Notes: generated from the letters alone by a model not told the origin. A DNA stretch of 31,702 nt from JAATGA01 sp047605605 (GCA_047605605.1 JASGFG010000042.1:1-31702); one strand, 5' to 3'. Shown: positions 7,564 to 16,836, counted from the first letter of the stretch. Numbers and translations: made by a program.

Positions 7564-8381
7564 TGGACCGCCGGATCACCCCCTTTTCCGGCCGTGTCGC
7601 GCTGGACTCCCTGCGCGGTCAGGTGGACGCCCCCGCCTTTGCCGCAGGCGAGGCGGCCGAGGTCGCCCTGCCCGTGGCCGACCTGCTGCCCGCACCGGGC
7701 AGCTATCGCGACCGGCAGGTGCTGCTGGGCGAGGCGCTGACCGTGATCGACCGGCGCGACGGCCATGCCTTCGTGCAGGCGGCCAAGGACGGCTATTGCG
7801 GCTGGCTGGCCGAGGCGGCGGTGATCGCGCCCACCGCGCCCACCCATTGGGTCGCCACCCCCGGCAGCCACCTTTACACCGCGCCCAAGGTCCAGGCGCC
7901 CGAGATCGCGGGCATCACCCTGGGCAGCCGCCTTCAGGTGCTGGACCTCGACGGCAAGTTCGCCCGCACGCCGCACGGCTTTGTGCCCGCGGTGCATCTG
8001 TGCGCGCTTGGCGACTGGCGCGACGATCCGGTGGCGGTGGCGGCCGACCTGCTGGGTACGCCCTATCTGTGGGGCGGCAACAGCCGCGCGGGGATCGACT
8101 GTTCCGGCATGGCGCAGGCGGCGCTGACGGCCTGCGGCCTGGCCTGTCCCGGCGACAGCGACCTGCAACAGGCCATCGGCACCGAAGTGCCCGAGGACCA
8201 ACTGCGCCCGGGCGACCTGCTGTTCTGGAAGGGGCATGTGGCGATGGTGGCCGATGGCGAACGGCTGATCCATGCCAACGGGCATCGCATGGCCGTGACC
8301 TGGGAAGGGATCGAGGCCTGCATCGCCCGGATCATGGCGCAGGAAAACCACCCCGTCATCGCCCGCCGCCGGCCGGGCTGA
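7563..8381 (+). CDS. NlpC/P60 family peptidoglycan endopeptidase with SH3-like domains
   Basis: Cysteine peptidase predicted to cut peptide stems of peptidoglycan (gamma-D-glutamyl-diamino acid type), 272 aa. The C-terminal NlpC/P60 domain (about residues 152-272) shows the Cys-His-His set: C180 in GIDCSGMAQ, H225 in FWKGHVAMV and H237 in LIHANGH, plus the family motif TPYLWGGNSRAG. Residues about 35-150 look like two bacterial SH3-like modules (GEALTVIDRRDGHAFVQ, GSRLQVLDLDGKFART). No signal peptide is visible, so export or an intracellular role in recycling stem peptides is open. ATG 7563 overlaps the aminopeptidase stop by 1 nt (TGATG), so translation is probably coupled to the upstream, frameshifted gene. 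The aminopeptidase partner makes a peptide-recycling role plausible. Confidence 0.93.
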   Translation: MDRRITPFSGRVALDSLRGQVDAPAFAAGEAAEVALPVADLLPAPGSYRDRQVLLGEALTVIDRRDGHAFVQAAKDGYCGWLAEAAVIAPTAPTHWVATPGSHLYTAPKVQAPEIAGITLGSRLQVLDLDGKFARTPHGFVPAVHLCALGDWRDDPVAVAADLLGTPYLWGGNSRAGIDCSGMAQAALTACGLACPGDSDLQQAIGTEVPEDQLRPGDLLFWKGHVAMVADGERLIHANGHRMAVTWEGIEACIARIMAQENHPVIARRRPG

Positions 8382-8388
8382 CCCCTTC

Positions 8389-8736
8389 TCAGTCGATGGG
8401 GCGGATCAGTTTCTGTTCCAGCACCCGCAGCACGGCCGGAAGGTCGTGGCCGCGGCGCAGCACCTGTCCTTCGGCCCCGACGACGGCATACATGCCTTGG
8501 CGATTGCGCAGGCGCGGACGTTTCTCGATGCGGTAAAGGGGATATTCCGCCGTGCGGCGAAAGACCGAAAAGCAAACGGCATCGCGCAGTTGCGAAATGC
8601 CATAGTCGCGCCATTCCCCGGCCGCGACCATCCGCCCGTAAAGCGACAGGATCGCGGAGAGTTCCTGCCGGTCGAAGAACACCTGCTCGGGCAGGCGCGG
8701 CGGCTGGGGAAAGGGGGTCGGCGTCTGCACCGTCAT
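8389..8736 (-). CDS. DUF2794 family protein
   Basis: A 115-aa cytoplasmic protein of the DUF2794 family, widespread in alphaproteobacteria and of unknown function. Recognisable family stretches are FDRQELSAILSLYGRMV, AGEWRDYGI, FSVFRRTAEYPLYRIEK and RGHDLPAVLRVLEQK. No catalytic motif or membrane segment is visible; the basic/aromatic core suggests a small folded domain. The frame is open to a TTG at 8766, but ATG 8736 gives the family-like length and start (MTVQTPTPFPQPPRLPEQV). It is convergent with the NlpC/P60 gene, with 7 bp between their stops, and follows the asparaginase gene on the same strand by about 230 bp. Confidence 0.85.
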   Translation of the reverse strand: MTVQTPTPFPQPPRLPEQVFFDRQELSAILSLYGRMVAAGEWRDYGISQLRDAVCFSVFRRTAEYPLYRIEKRPRLRNRQGMYAVVGAEGQVLRRGHDLPAVLRVLEQKLIRPID

Positions 8737-8926
8737 GGGAATGATGTTATCCCGATGCGCCTTCAAATCAAGTCCCGCCGGCCAGCCCGATTTACGCCAT
8801 CGAAAGCGCGCGAAAAGACCTTGGGCTGTGCGAAACCGCGCCGCGATCTGCCCCTACAAGAGGATGGTGTAACCAGTCTTCCGGCGGGGCGGCGTTCAGC
8901 CCCACCCAGTCCGCCGCGTCGGACCC

Positions 8927-8954
8927 GGCCCTTGCCACAGACATGGCAGGGGCC
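8927..8954 (-). terminator. Hairpin after the asparaginase gene
   Basis: A 10-bp stem with one G-U pair (8927-8936 GGCCCTTGCC with 8945-8954 GGCAGGGGCC) and an 8-nt loop starts 9 bp beyond the stop of the minus-strand asparaginase gene. There is no T-run after it in the minus direction, so it may be a weak or factor-assisted terminator or an mRNA 3'-end stabiliser. Confidence 0.5.
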
Positions 8955-8963
8955 GATCTTCGC

Positions 8964-9959
8964 TCAGGCGCCGGCAAAGCCCGGCGACAGGCGCAATTCC
9001 CCCGTGCGGATGCCGCGCCAGTTGATCTGCGGGGTGTCCAGCCGCTTTTTCGTGGCCGGATGGTCGGGATCCAGCACCCCCAGCCGCACCAGAAGCGCGG
9101 CAATGGCCGCCTCGGACGCCCGCGTGCCGCCATCGGCGATCTTCAGCGCGATGCCCAGCCGTTTTTCCGGGATGATGGCGACGAAGACCGCCTCGGCCCC
9201 GGTCTTGATCGCCACACGCCCGCCCATGGCCCGCATCAGTTCGGTGCAGGCCCGCCCCTCGCCTGCGACAAGCTCGGGGAAGCTTGCCATCGCGCGGGTC
9301 AGCCGGTGCATGGCGCGTTCCCGCGAATCCCCGTCCTCTCGCGCATTGGCAAAAGCCGCCATCGCCCGCGCCAGCCCATGAACGCTGGTGGCGAAATTCG
9401 GCGCCGAACAGCCGTCGATGCCATAGCCGGGCGAAGGTTCGGCCGTCACCTCTTCAAACCCCTGACGGATCAGGCGCTGAAGCGGGTGGTCGATGTCGAC
9501 ATATTCCGCATCGCCGCCGATATGGCGGTTCATGTGCAGGAAACCGGCGTGCTTGCCGGAACAGTTGTTGTGCAACTGGCACGGGCCCTCATGCGCGATG
9601 ATCAGCCGGTCGCGTTCGTCGCGGTCGCCCGGTTCATGCGCCCCGCAGCGCAGGGCGGATTCGGGCAGATCCATCTCTTCCAGCCAGCGGGCGACCATGC
9701 CTGTGTGCAGCGCCGCCCCCTGATGGCTGGCGCAGGACAGCGCCAGTTGCGCCTCGGTCAACCCCGCCGCAGCGCCGCTTTCCACCATGGGCAGGGCCTG
9801 AAGCATCTTGCAGGACGACCGAGGAAAGATGATGGTCGCCGGATCACCCCAGCTTTCCACGATCTGGCCACCGGGGCCGCAGATCACAGCATGACCCAGA
9901 TGGGTGCTTTCCAGCATCCCGCCGCGCCAGAGTTCGACCATCGGAATCGGTCCCGCCAT
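8964..9959 (-). CDS. L-asparaginase, Rhizobium etli AnsA type (class 3)
   Basis: Converts L-asparagine to aspartate and ammonia; 331 aa. It belongs to the AnsA/asparaginase II family, unrelated to the E. coli-type enzymes. The active-site elements are visible: S48-S-C-K51 in FPRSSCKMLQALP, SCASHQGA around 75-82, the HNNCSGKHAG motif with C133 and K136, and C184 in GIDGCSAPNFA; two Cys and a His in these motifs are known to bind metal in the R. etli homologue. No signal peptide is present, so it is cytoplasmic. ATG 9959 follows AAGGGGAAAG on the minus strand. The gene is divergent from the IalB-like gene with 176 bp between starts, a region that should hold both promoters. Confidence 0.94.
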   Translation of the reverse strand: MAGPIPMVELWRGGMLESTHLGHAVICGPGGQIVESWGDPATIIFPRSSCKMLQALPMVESGAAAGLTEAQLALSCASHQGAALHTGMVARWLEEMDLPESALRCGAHEPGDRDERDRLIIAHEGPCQLHNNCSGKHAGFLHMNRHIGGDAEYVDIDHPLQRLIRQGFEEVTAEPSPGYGIDGCSAPNFATSVHGLARAMAAFANAREDGDSRERAMHRLTRAMASFPELVAGEGRACTELMRAMGGRVAIKTGAEAVFVAIIPEKRLGIALKIADGGTRASEAAIAALLVRLGVLDPDHPATKKRLDTPQINWRGIRTGELRLSPGFAGA

Positions 9960-10135
9960 CGGCTTTCCCCTTCAACAGGCTCAAGAATGCGCGATTTTCT
10001 GCCCACGGGTCTTTCATGCAACGGCAGTTTCGCGTTAAAGGGGGATATCGAGTTGAATTGTCCGGCGCTACAGGAAAAGGTCCGCACCCAAGGCGGCCAC
10101 AGGGGCCGGGCAGGCAAGGGCAGCGGAGACAGGCA

Positions 10136-10651
10136 ATGAAAATCTCTCTCGCACGCGCTTTGGGCGTTGCGGCCGTTATGGCGGCAGGCGCGGTTTCGGC
10201 GCAGGAATCCTCCAACAACGTCGCGGTCAAGACCGACTGGAACGTGTTCACCGAACCCAACCCCAAGGAATGCTGGGGCGTATCGGTGCCCAAGGAAAGC
10301 GTGAACACCAAGGATGGAAAATCCGTCCAGGTGCAGCGCAGCGCGATCCAGCTTTTCGTGACCTACCGCCCCGGCAAGGCTGCGGAAATCTCGTTCACCG
10401 GCGGCTATCCGTTTGCCAAGGGATCGACCGTCGCGGTCGACATCGACGGCTCCAAGTTCGAGATGTTCACCGATGGCGAATGGGCCTGGACCGGCGGCGC
10501 GAACGAGGATGCGGCGCTGCTGGCCGCGATGAAAAAGGGCACCAATGCCGTGCTGACCGCGAAATCCGGCAAGGGCACGCAGACGAAGGACACCTTCTCG
10601 CTCCGCGGATTCTCGGCCGCCGTGACCGAGGCGGAAAGCCGCTGCAAATAA
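10136..10651 (+). CDS. Exported invasion-associated locus B (IalB)-like protein
   Basis: Secreted or periplasmic protein of 171 aa. A signal peptide covers residues 1-22 (MKISLARALG...AVSA, cut before QESS). The mature part has the IalB-family layout: VKTDWNVFTEPNPKECWGVS near its start, LFVTYRPG, ISFTGGYPFAKGSTV, EMFTDGEWAW, and a last Cys two residues from the end (SRCK). The two mature Cys residues probably form a disulfide. IalB was first described in Bartonella invasion, but the family is common in free-living alphaproteobacteria, so no virulence role is implied. ATG 10136 is preceded by GGAGACAGGC. It is transcribed alone, ending at the terminator 10677-10698. Confidence 0.82.
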   Translation: MKISLARALGVAAVMAAGAVSAQESSNNVAVKTDWNVFTEPNPKECWGVSVPKESVNTKDGKSVQVQRSAIQLFVTYRPGKAAEISFTGGYPFAKGSTVAVDIDGSKFEMFTDGEWAWTGGANEDAALLAAMKKGTNAVLTAKSGKGTQTKDTFSLRGFSAAVTEAESRCK

Positions 10652-10676
10652 CGCGGCAGCGTCAAGCCCGACATGC

Positions 10677-10708
10677 GCGCCCCGTTTCAACGGGGCGCTT
10701 TCGTTTTT
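10677..10708 (+). terminator. Rho-independent terminator after the IalB-like gene
   Basis: A perfect 8-bp GC stem (10677-10684 GCGCCCCG with 10691-10698 CGGGGCGC) and a TTTCAA loop are followed by TTTCGTTTTT at 10699-10708. It is a textbook intrinsic terminator 26 bp after the stop codon and separates this gene from rlmN. Confidence 0.92.
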
Positions 10709-10786
10709 GCGGGGAATCGCTTATATCAGCGCCCTGAATTGCAGCCAGATCGCCTGTCGCAAGGCCAAACCGCAAGGATCTGCCAC

Positions 10787-12001
<1,215 letters not shown>

Positions 12002-12096
12002 GGCGCCGGAACCGCCCGGCCGCGCTGCCGTCATTGACCCGGCCTTTCGGCGGGCCTAAGTCCCGTCCAACCCGATGCATCACGGAAACTACGCCC

Positions 12097-12711
12097 TTGG
12101 CCATCCATCTTTACCAGAACGACCTGCCCGACGGGCTGACCTTTGGCCCGGTGGTGGCCATCGACACGGAAACCATGGGCTTGGACCCGCGCCGCGACCG
12201 GCTGTGTCTGGTGCAGCTTTCGGATGGCGACGGCAATGCGCATCTGGTGCAGATCGCCCGCGGCCAGACCCGCGCGCCCAATCTGGAACGGCTGCTGACC
12301 GATCCCGCCACGCTGAAGCTGTTCCACTTCGGCCGGTTCGACATCGCCGCCATGCAAAAGGCGTTCGGCGTGACCACCGCGCCGGTCTGGTGCACCAAGA
12401 TCGCCTCGCGGCTGATCCGCACCTTTACCGACCGGCACGGGCTGAAATACCTGCTGCTGGAACTGGTGGGGGTGGATGTGTCGAAGCAACAGCAGACCTC
12501 GGACTGGGGCTCGGCCGACCTGACAGATGCGCAAAAGGAATATGCGGCGTCGGACGTGCTGTATCTGCACCGCCTGAAGGACGAGCTGGAAAAGCGCCTG
12601 ATCCGCGAGGGGCGGATGGACCTGGCACAACGCTGTTTCGATTTCCTGCCGACGCGGGCGGAGCTGGACCTGCTGGGATGGGACGAGCCGAATGACCTCT
12701 TCCACCACTGA
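12097..12711 (+). CDS. rnd: Ribonuclease D, exonuclease domain only
   Basis: 3'-5' exoribonuclease of the DEDD family acting in tRNA 3' maturation and RNA turnover; 204 aa. The D-x-E motif is D23-T-E25 (VVAIDTETMGL), the second Asp is in HFGRFDIAAM, and the third motif is YAASDVLYLHRL (YxxxD type). It lacks the C-terminal HRDC domains of E. coli RNase D, which is usual for the short alphaproteobacterial form. The start is taken as TTG 12097 (then AIHLYQNDLPDGL), with GGAAA at 12084-12088; an ATG at 12034 would add 21 unusual residues. The 3' end overlaps kdsD by 20 nt, suggesting coupled translation with the envelope operon. Confidence 0.9.
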   Translation: MAIHLYQNDLPDGLTFGPVVAIDTETMGLDPRRDRLCLVQLSDGDGNAHLVQIARGQTRAPNLERLLTDPATLKLFHFGRFDIAAMQKAFGVTTAPVWCTKIASRLIRTFTDRHGLKYLLLELVGVDVSKQQQTSDWGSADLTDAQKEYAASDVLYLHRLKDELEKRLIREGRMDLAQRCFDFLPTRAELDLLGWDEPNDLFHH

Positions 12712-13657
12712 ATTCCTGACCACCGGCCGCCGCGTCATCGCGCGCGAGGCGGATGCCCTGACCCTGCTGGGCGCGGCGCTGGACGACAGTTTCGCCGAAG
12801 CCGTCGAGACGATCATGGAATGCAAGGGGCGCGTCATCGTCTCGGGCATGGGGAAATCCGGCCACATCGCCCGCAAGATCGCGGCGACGCTGGCTTCGAC
12901 CGGCACGCCCGCGCAATTCGTCCACCCGGCCGAGGCGAGCCACGGCGACCTTGGCATGGTGACGCGGGCGGATGTGGCGCTGGTCCTGTCGAATTCGGGC
13001 GAGACGCCCGAACTGGCCGACCTGATCGCCCATACCCGTCGGTTCGGCATTCCGCTGATCGGCGTGGCCTCGCGGCCCGGATCGACGCTGCTGCGACAGG
13101 CGGATGTGGCGATCGTGCTGCCCGCCGCACCCGAGGCTTGCGACACCGGCATCGTTCCCACCACGTCGACCACGATGACGCTGGCGCTTGGCGATGCCAT
13201 CGCCATCGCGCTGATGGAACACCGCCAGTTCACCCCGGAACATTTCCGCGTCTTTCATCCGGGCGGCAAGCTGGGCGCCAGGCTGATGAAGGTGGCGGAC
13301 CTGATGCACCGCGACATGCCGCTGGTGGCGCGGGATGCGCCGATGTCCGAAACGTTGCTGGTGATCAGCCAGAAGGGATTCGGCGTCGTCGGCGTGACCG
13401 GGCAGGGGGGCGAGCTTCTGGGCATCGTGACCGACGGCGACCTGAGGCGGCACATGGATGGCCTTTTGTCTCGCACCGCGGGCGAGGTGATGACCGCGAC
13501 CCCCCGCACCATCGGCCCCGAGGCCTTGGCGGAAAAGGCGGTGGCGATCATGAACGACCGCAAGATCACCTGTCTGTTCGTCGTCGACCCCGAGGCCAGC
13601 CGCAACGCCGTGGGCATCCTGCACATCCACGACTGCCTGCGCGCGGGCATCGTCTGA
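12692..13657 (+). CDS. kdsD: Arabinose-5-phosphate isomerase (KpsF/GutQ family)
   Basis: Converts D-ribulose 5-phosphate to D-arabinose 5-phosphate, the first committed step of KDO synthesis for LPS. The 321 aa match the family. An N-terminal SIS sugar-isomerase domain (about 30-170) has VSGMGKSGHIARKIAATLAS and LSNSGETPEL; two CBS domains follow (about 200-321; VADLMHRDMPLV, GIVTDGDLRRHMDG, VMTATPRTIG). EHFRVFHPGGKLGARL links them as in KdsD. It begins inside the last 20 nt of rnd and its stop overlaps the lptC start (ATGA). The context with lptC-lptA-lptB supports a housekeeping LPS role rather than a capsule-specific KpsF. Confidence 0.95.
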   Translation: MTSSTTEFLTTGRRVIAREADALTLLGAALDDSFAEAVETIMECKGRVIVSGMGKSGHIARKIAATLASTGTPAQFVHPAEASHGDLGMVTRADVALVLSNSGETPELADLIAHTRRFGIPLIGVASRPGSTLLRQADVAIVLPAAPEACDTGIVPTTSTTMTLALGDAIAIALMEHRQFTPEHFRVFHPGGKLGARLMKVADLMHRDMPLVARDAPMSETLLVISQKGFGVVGVTGQGGELLGIVTDGDLRRHMDGLLSRTAGEVMTATPRTIGPEALAEKAVAIMNDRKITCLFVVDPEASRNAVGILHIHDCLRAGIV

Positions 13658-14262
13658 TGCCGCGGGCGGGAAACCTGCACAGCCGGCTTGTCCGCTGGCT
13701 GAAGGTGATCCTGCCGCTGACGGCGCTGGCGATCCTGTCGACGCTGTTTCTGGTCGCCCGCACCATCGACCCCCAGGATGCGATCCCCTATGCCCAGGTC
13801 GATGTCGAGGACCGGGTGCGCGAACCGCGCGTGACCCAGCCCACATGGTCGGGGATGACCGACGACGGCGCGGCCCTGACCATTCAGGCGGCCGAGGCGC
13901 GGCCGGGCGATGCGGGGACGGAAAACGCCGGAACCGCGACCGATGTGACCGGCCATCTGGAAACCCCCGACGGCCGCAGCGCCGACATGACGGCGGCCAC
14001 GGCGCGGATGGACGGTGCCGCCGGGCGGATGGTGTTGGGCGGCGGCGTGACCGTCACCACCTCGACCGGCTATCGTGCCGAAATGCCCGAACTCGCCACC
14101 GCGCTGCGGCAGACCGATGTGGAAAGCGCGGGCGGCGAGGTGACGGCGACCGGCCCCCTGGGCAAGCTGCGCGCCGATCACATGCGGCTGACGCAGGGCG
14201 AGAACGGCTATCTTCTGGTTTTCAATGGCGGCGTGCGGCTGATATACCAGCCGCCGAAGTGA
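13657..14262 (+). CDS. lptC: LPS export protein LptC
   Basis: Bitopic inner-membrane protein of the Lpt bridge, passing LPS from the LptB2FG extractor to periplasmic LptA; 201 aa. A single membrane segment lies at about residues 15-34, after a basic N-terminus (HSRLVRWLK), and the rest is a periplasmic beta-jellyroll of low sequence conservation (TWSGMTDDGAALTIQAAEA, TGYRAEMPELATAL, LVFNGGVRLIY). Assignment rests on size, topology and position between kdsD and lptA. Its ATG overlaps the kdsD stop as ATGA, and lptA begins 12 bp after its stop. Confidence 0.9.
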   Translation: MPRAGNLHSRLVRWLKVILPLTALAILSTLFLVARTIDPQDAIPYAQVDVEDRVREPRVTQPTWSGMTDDGAALTIQAAEARPGDAGTENAGTATDVTGHLETPDGRSADMTAATARMDGAAGRMVLGGGVTVTTSTGYRAEMPELATALRQTDVESAGGEVTATGPLGKLRADHMRLTQGENGYLLVFNGGVRLIYQPPK

Positions 14263-14274
14263 TTTGAGGCATTC

Positions 14275-14766
14275 ATGATCCGGCCAGCCCTTCGCCTGCT
14301 TGCGCTCTCGTCGATACTCGCCCTGCCTGCCGCAGCCCAGCAGGTGGCCTTCGGCGGGCTGAAGGCCGACCCGAGCCAGCCGGTGCAGGTCAATGCCGAC
14401 AACCTGTCGGTCAACCAGGGCGACGGGACCGCCGTGTTCACCGGCAAGGTGGTCGTGGTGCAGGGCGACATGAAACTGTCGGCCGACACGGTGCAGGTCG
14501 AATATGCGCAGGACCAGAAGTCGATCCAGCGCCTGCACGCCACCGGCAACGTGATCCTGGCCAGCGCCACCGATGCCGCACAGGCGGCCGAGGCGGTCTA
14601 TACCATCGGCACGGGCGAGGTGGTGATGACCGGCAATGTCCTGCTGACGCAGGGCCCCAACACCATGTCGGGGCAAAAGCTGGTGGTGAACCTGAAAACC
14701 GGGCTGGGCACGATGGGGGGGCGCGTCTCCACCACCTTCCTTCCGGGCCAGAAGGGCGGCAACTGA
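14275..14766 (+). CDS. lptA: LPS transport periplasmic protein LptA
   Basis: Periplasmic bridge protein carrying LPS to the outer membrane; 163 aa. A signal peptide spans about residues 1-21 (ending LPAAA, before QQVAF). The mature OstA-like jellyroll has the family pattern PVQVNADNLSVNQGDGTAVF, TGKVVVVQGDMKLSADTVQV, RLHATGNVILAS and MTGNVLLTQGPNTMSGQKLV. The stop TGA at 14764-14766 overlaps the lptB start (TGATG). Confidence 0.95.
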   Translation: MIRPALRLLALSSILALPAAAQQVAFGGLKADPSQPVQVNADNLSVNQGDGTAVFTGKVVVVQGDMKLSADTVQVEYAQDQKSIQRLHATGNVILASATDAAQAAEAVYTIGTGEVVMTGNVLLTQGPNTMSGQKLVVNLKTGLGTMGGRVSTTFLPGQKGGN

Positions 14767-15515
14767 TGGCCGATCTGGCGGCGGCGCCGCAGGCCGGTCT
14801 GGTGATCCGCAACCTGCGCAAAAGCTACAAGCGGCGGCCCGTCATCCGCGACGTGTCGATGCAGCTGAAACGGGGCGAGGTGGTGGCGCTGCTTGGCCCC
14901 AACGGGTCGGGCAAGACCACCTGCTTTTATTCCATCGCCGGCCTTGTCACGCCCGAGGGCGGGCAGGTCCTCATCGACGGGCAGGATGTCACCGTCCTGC
15001 CGATGTATCGCCGGGCGCGCATGGGCATCGGATACCTCCCGCAAGAAGTGTCGATCTTCCGCGGCCTGTCGGTCGAGGACAACATCCTTTCGGTGCTGGA
15101 AATCTCGGTCGCCGACCGGCACAAGCGGCGCGAGCGGCTGGAGGAACTGCTCAGCGAGTTTTCCATCACCCATCTGCGCGCCGCCCCGGCGCTGGCTCTG
15201 TCGGGGGGCGAACGCCGGCGGGTGGAAATCGCGCGCTGCCTGGCGGCCGATCCGAAATACCTGCTACTGGACGAACCCTTTGCCGGGGTGGACCCGATCG
15301 CCGTGGCCGAGATCCGGCATCTGGTCCACGACCTGAAGGGGCGCGGCATCGGCGTCCTGATCACCGACCACAATGTCCGCGAAACGCTGGAAATCGTCGA
15401 CCGCGCCTATATCCTGCATGGCGGGGCGGTGCTGATGTCCGGCACCACCGACGAGGTGGTCCGCGACGAAATGGTGCGCCGCGTCTATCTGGGCGAAAAC
15501 TTCCGCATCATCTGA
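14766..15515 (+). CDS. lptB: LPS export ABC transporter ATPase LptB
   Basis: Cytoplasmic ATPase of the LptB2FG transporter that pulls LPS from the inner membrane; 249 aa. Walker A GPNGSGKT is at 44-51, the Q-loop in LPQEVSIF, signature LSGGERRR at 145-152, Walker B YLLLDEP at 165-171 and the H-loop His at 202 (ITDHNVRETL). LptB-typical sequences are FAGVDPIAV and RVYLGENFRI at the C-terminus. The membrane partners lptF and lptG are not in the window, which is normal. It closes the kdsD-lptCAB operon; rpoN, which follows lptB in many proteobacteria, is absent. Confidence 0.97.
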   Translation: MADLAAAPQAGLVIRNLRKSYKRRPVIRDVSMQLKRGEVVALLGPNGSGKTTCFYSIAGLVTPEGGQVLIDGQDVTVLPMYRRARMGIGYLPQEVSIFRGLSVEDNILSVLEISVADRHKRRERLEELLSEFSITHLRAAPALALSGGERRRVEIARCLAADPKYLLLDEPFAGVDPIAVAEIRHLVHDLKGRGIGVLITDHNVRETLEIVDRAYILHGGAVLMSGTTDEVVRDEMVRRVYLGENFRII

Positions 15516-15708
15516 TCGTTACGGGCCGTGCGCCGCCCGCGGCATTCCGCGCGCGACGTTTCGGTTGACAAGCTGCGGCAGACGGGCGCCAAATACCCGT
15601 GATGCGTGCACAACCTGTCCATACCGCCTGCCTCCGCGCGGCCGATTCCCGGCCCCGATGCCTTTGGTGGGATGGACGCCCGACTTTCCTCACCCATTTC
15701 CCGGCCTG

Positions 15709-15730
15709 CCTGTCCGCGTAAGCGGGCAGG
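15709..15730 (+). promoter_or_regulatory. hpf: Stem-loop in the hpf leader
   Basis: A 9-bp stem with one G-U pair (15709-15717 CCTGTCCGC with 15722-15730 GCGGGCAGG) and a GTAA loop lies 15 nt before the strong AAGGAGG (15746-15752) of hpf. There is no T-run, so it is more likely a leader structure than a terminator. Upstream, TTGACA at 15565-15570 could be a -35, with AAATAC at 15591-15596 as a poorly spaced (20 bp) -10. Confidence 0.4.
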
Positions 15731-15756
15731 GGGCCATACTGCACGAAGGAGGAATC

Positions 15757-16332
15757 ATGCGGTATCAGATCAGCGGAAAACAGATCGACATCGGCGAGGC
15801 GCTTCAGACGCATGTGAAGGCCGAACTGGGCGAAGTCATCGAAAAATACGCCCAGCGTCCCACCGATGCGATGATCGTCTTTTCCCGCTCCGCGCATGAA
15901 TATGTCTGCGAAGCCACGATCCATCTGGCAACCGGGCTGAACGCCTCGGCCAAGGGCCACGCGACCGAGGTTTATGCTGCCTTCGAATCCTGCCGCGAAA
16001 AGATGGACAAGCAGCTGCGCCGTTACAAACGCCGCCTGCGCAGCCATCAACGCGACCGCACCTCTCCGGTTGAATTCGGGGAAAGCACGTCCTATATCCT
16101 CGCGCCAACCGAGGAGCCCGAGGATTCAGACGCCGCCGAGCTTCAGCCGATCGTGATCGCCGAGATGGAGACGAAGATCCCCTCCATCACCGTGGGCGAG
16201 GCGGTCATGCAGCTGGAGCTTGCGGGGCAGAAGATGCTCGTGTTCCGCAACGAGGGACATGGCGGGGTGAACGTCGTCTACCGGCGCGAAGATGGCAACA
16301 TCGGCTGGATCGACCCGCGCAACAGCAAGTGA
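15757..16332 (+). CDS. hpf: Ribosome hibernation-promoting factor, long form
   Basis: Binds the ribosome in stationary phase or stress and drives 100S dimers; 191 aa. The N-terminal HPF/YfiA domain (about 1-105: MRYQISGKQIDIGEALQTHV, FESCREKMDKQLRRYKRRLR) is followed by an acidic linker and the C-terminal dimerisation domain (about 135-191: ITVGEAVMQLELAGQKMLVF, VNVVYRREDGNIGWIDPR) that marks the long form. ATG 15757 has the best Shine-Dalgarno in the area, AAGGAGG at 15746-15752, which decides against the open frame upstream. ptsN follows after 39 bp, a pairing common in proteobacteria. The 241-bp gap after lptB suggests a separate, possibly stress-controlled promoter. Confidence 0.95.
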   Translation: MRYQISGKQIDIGEALQTHVKAELGEVIEKYAQRPTDAMIVFSRSAHEYVCEATIHLATGLNASAKGHATEVYAAFESCREKMDKQLRRYKRRLRSHQRDRTSPVEFGESTSYILAPTEEPEDSDAAELQPIVIAEMETKIPSITVGEAVMQLELAGQKMLVFRNEGHGGVNVVYRREDGNIGWIDPRNSK

Positions 16333-16371
16333 CCGGCACCGATCCGGCGGCCGAAGGAACGAAAAGGTCTC

Positions 16372-16836
16372 ATGGAACTTTCCAAACTTCTCATTCCCGC
16401 GGCCGTCCGAGTCGTCGGTCAGATGACCAGCAAGAAGCGTCTGTTTCAGGAGCTGGGCGAAATCGCCGCCTCGGCCTATGGCCTGTCGGCGGCCATCGCC
16501 ATCGACGGATTGCAGGAACGTGAAAGCCTGGGGCCGACCGGCGTGGGACATGGCATCGCCCTGCCCCATGCCCGGCTTGAAGAGATCGACCGCATCGTCG
16601 GCGTCTTCATCCGGCTGGAAAAGCCGCTGGACTATGACAGTGTCGACCGCCAGCCGGTCGATCTGGTGTTTGGCCTGTTCGCCCCAAAGGATTCGGGCGT
16701 CGACCACCTGAAGGCGCTGGCGCTGGTGTCGCGCACCATGCGCGATCAGGGGGTGGTGTCGAAACTGCGCGCCAACACCGATCCGGCCAAGCTGCACGCC
16801 ATCCTGACCGAATCCCGCGGCACTCAGGCGGCCTGA
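16372..16836 (+). CDS. ptsN: Nitrogen PTS enzyme IIA
   Basis: EIIA-Ntr of the regulatory phosphotransferase chain PtsP-PtsO-PtsN, affecting nitrogen, potassium and envelope control rather than sugar uptake; 154 aa. The phosphorylated His is H66 in GIALPHARL, within the PTS EIIA type-2 fold (ERESLGPTGVGHG before it, LVFGLFAPKDSGVDHLKAL after it). It lies 39 bp after hpf. Its last 13 nt overlap, tail to tail, the end of the opposite-strand sulfotransferase gene (16824-16836), so no terminator fits between them. Confidence 0.95.
   Translation: MELSKLLIPAAVRVVGQMTSKKRLFQELGEIAASAYGLSAAIAIDGLQERESLGPTGVGHGIALPHARLEEIDRIVGVFIRLEKPLDYDSVDRQPVDLVFGLFAPKDSGVDHLKALALVSRTMRDQGVVSKLRANTDPAKLHAILTESRGTQAA

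Noticed and set aside
8737..8753. Imperfect palindrome before the DUF2794 start sharing GGGATAACATC with the terminator after dnaJ
   Set aside because: The common string is short, the contexts differ (leader against terminator), and the copy at 8737 is imperfect, so a repeat family is not supported.
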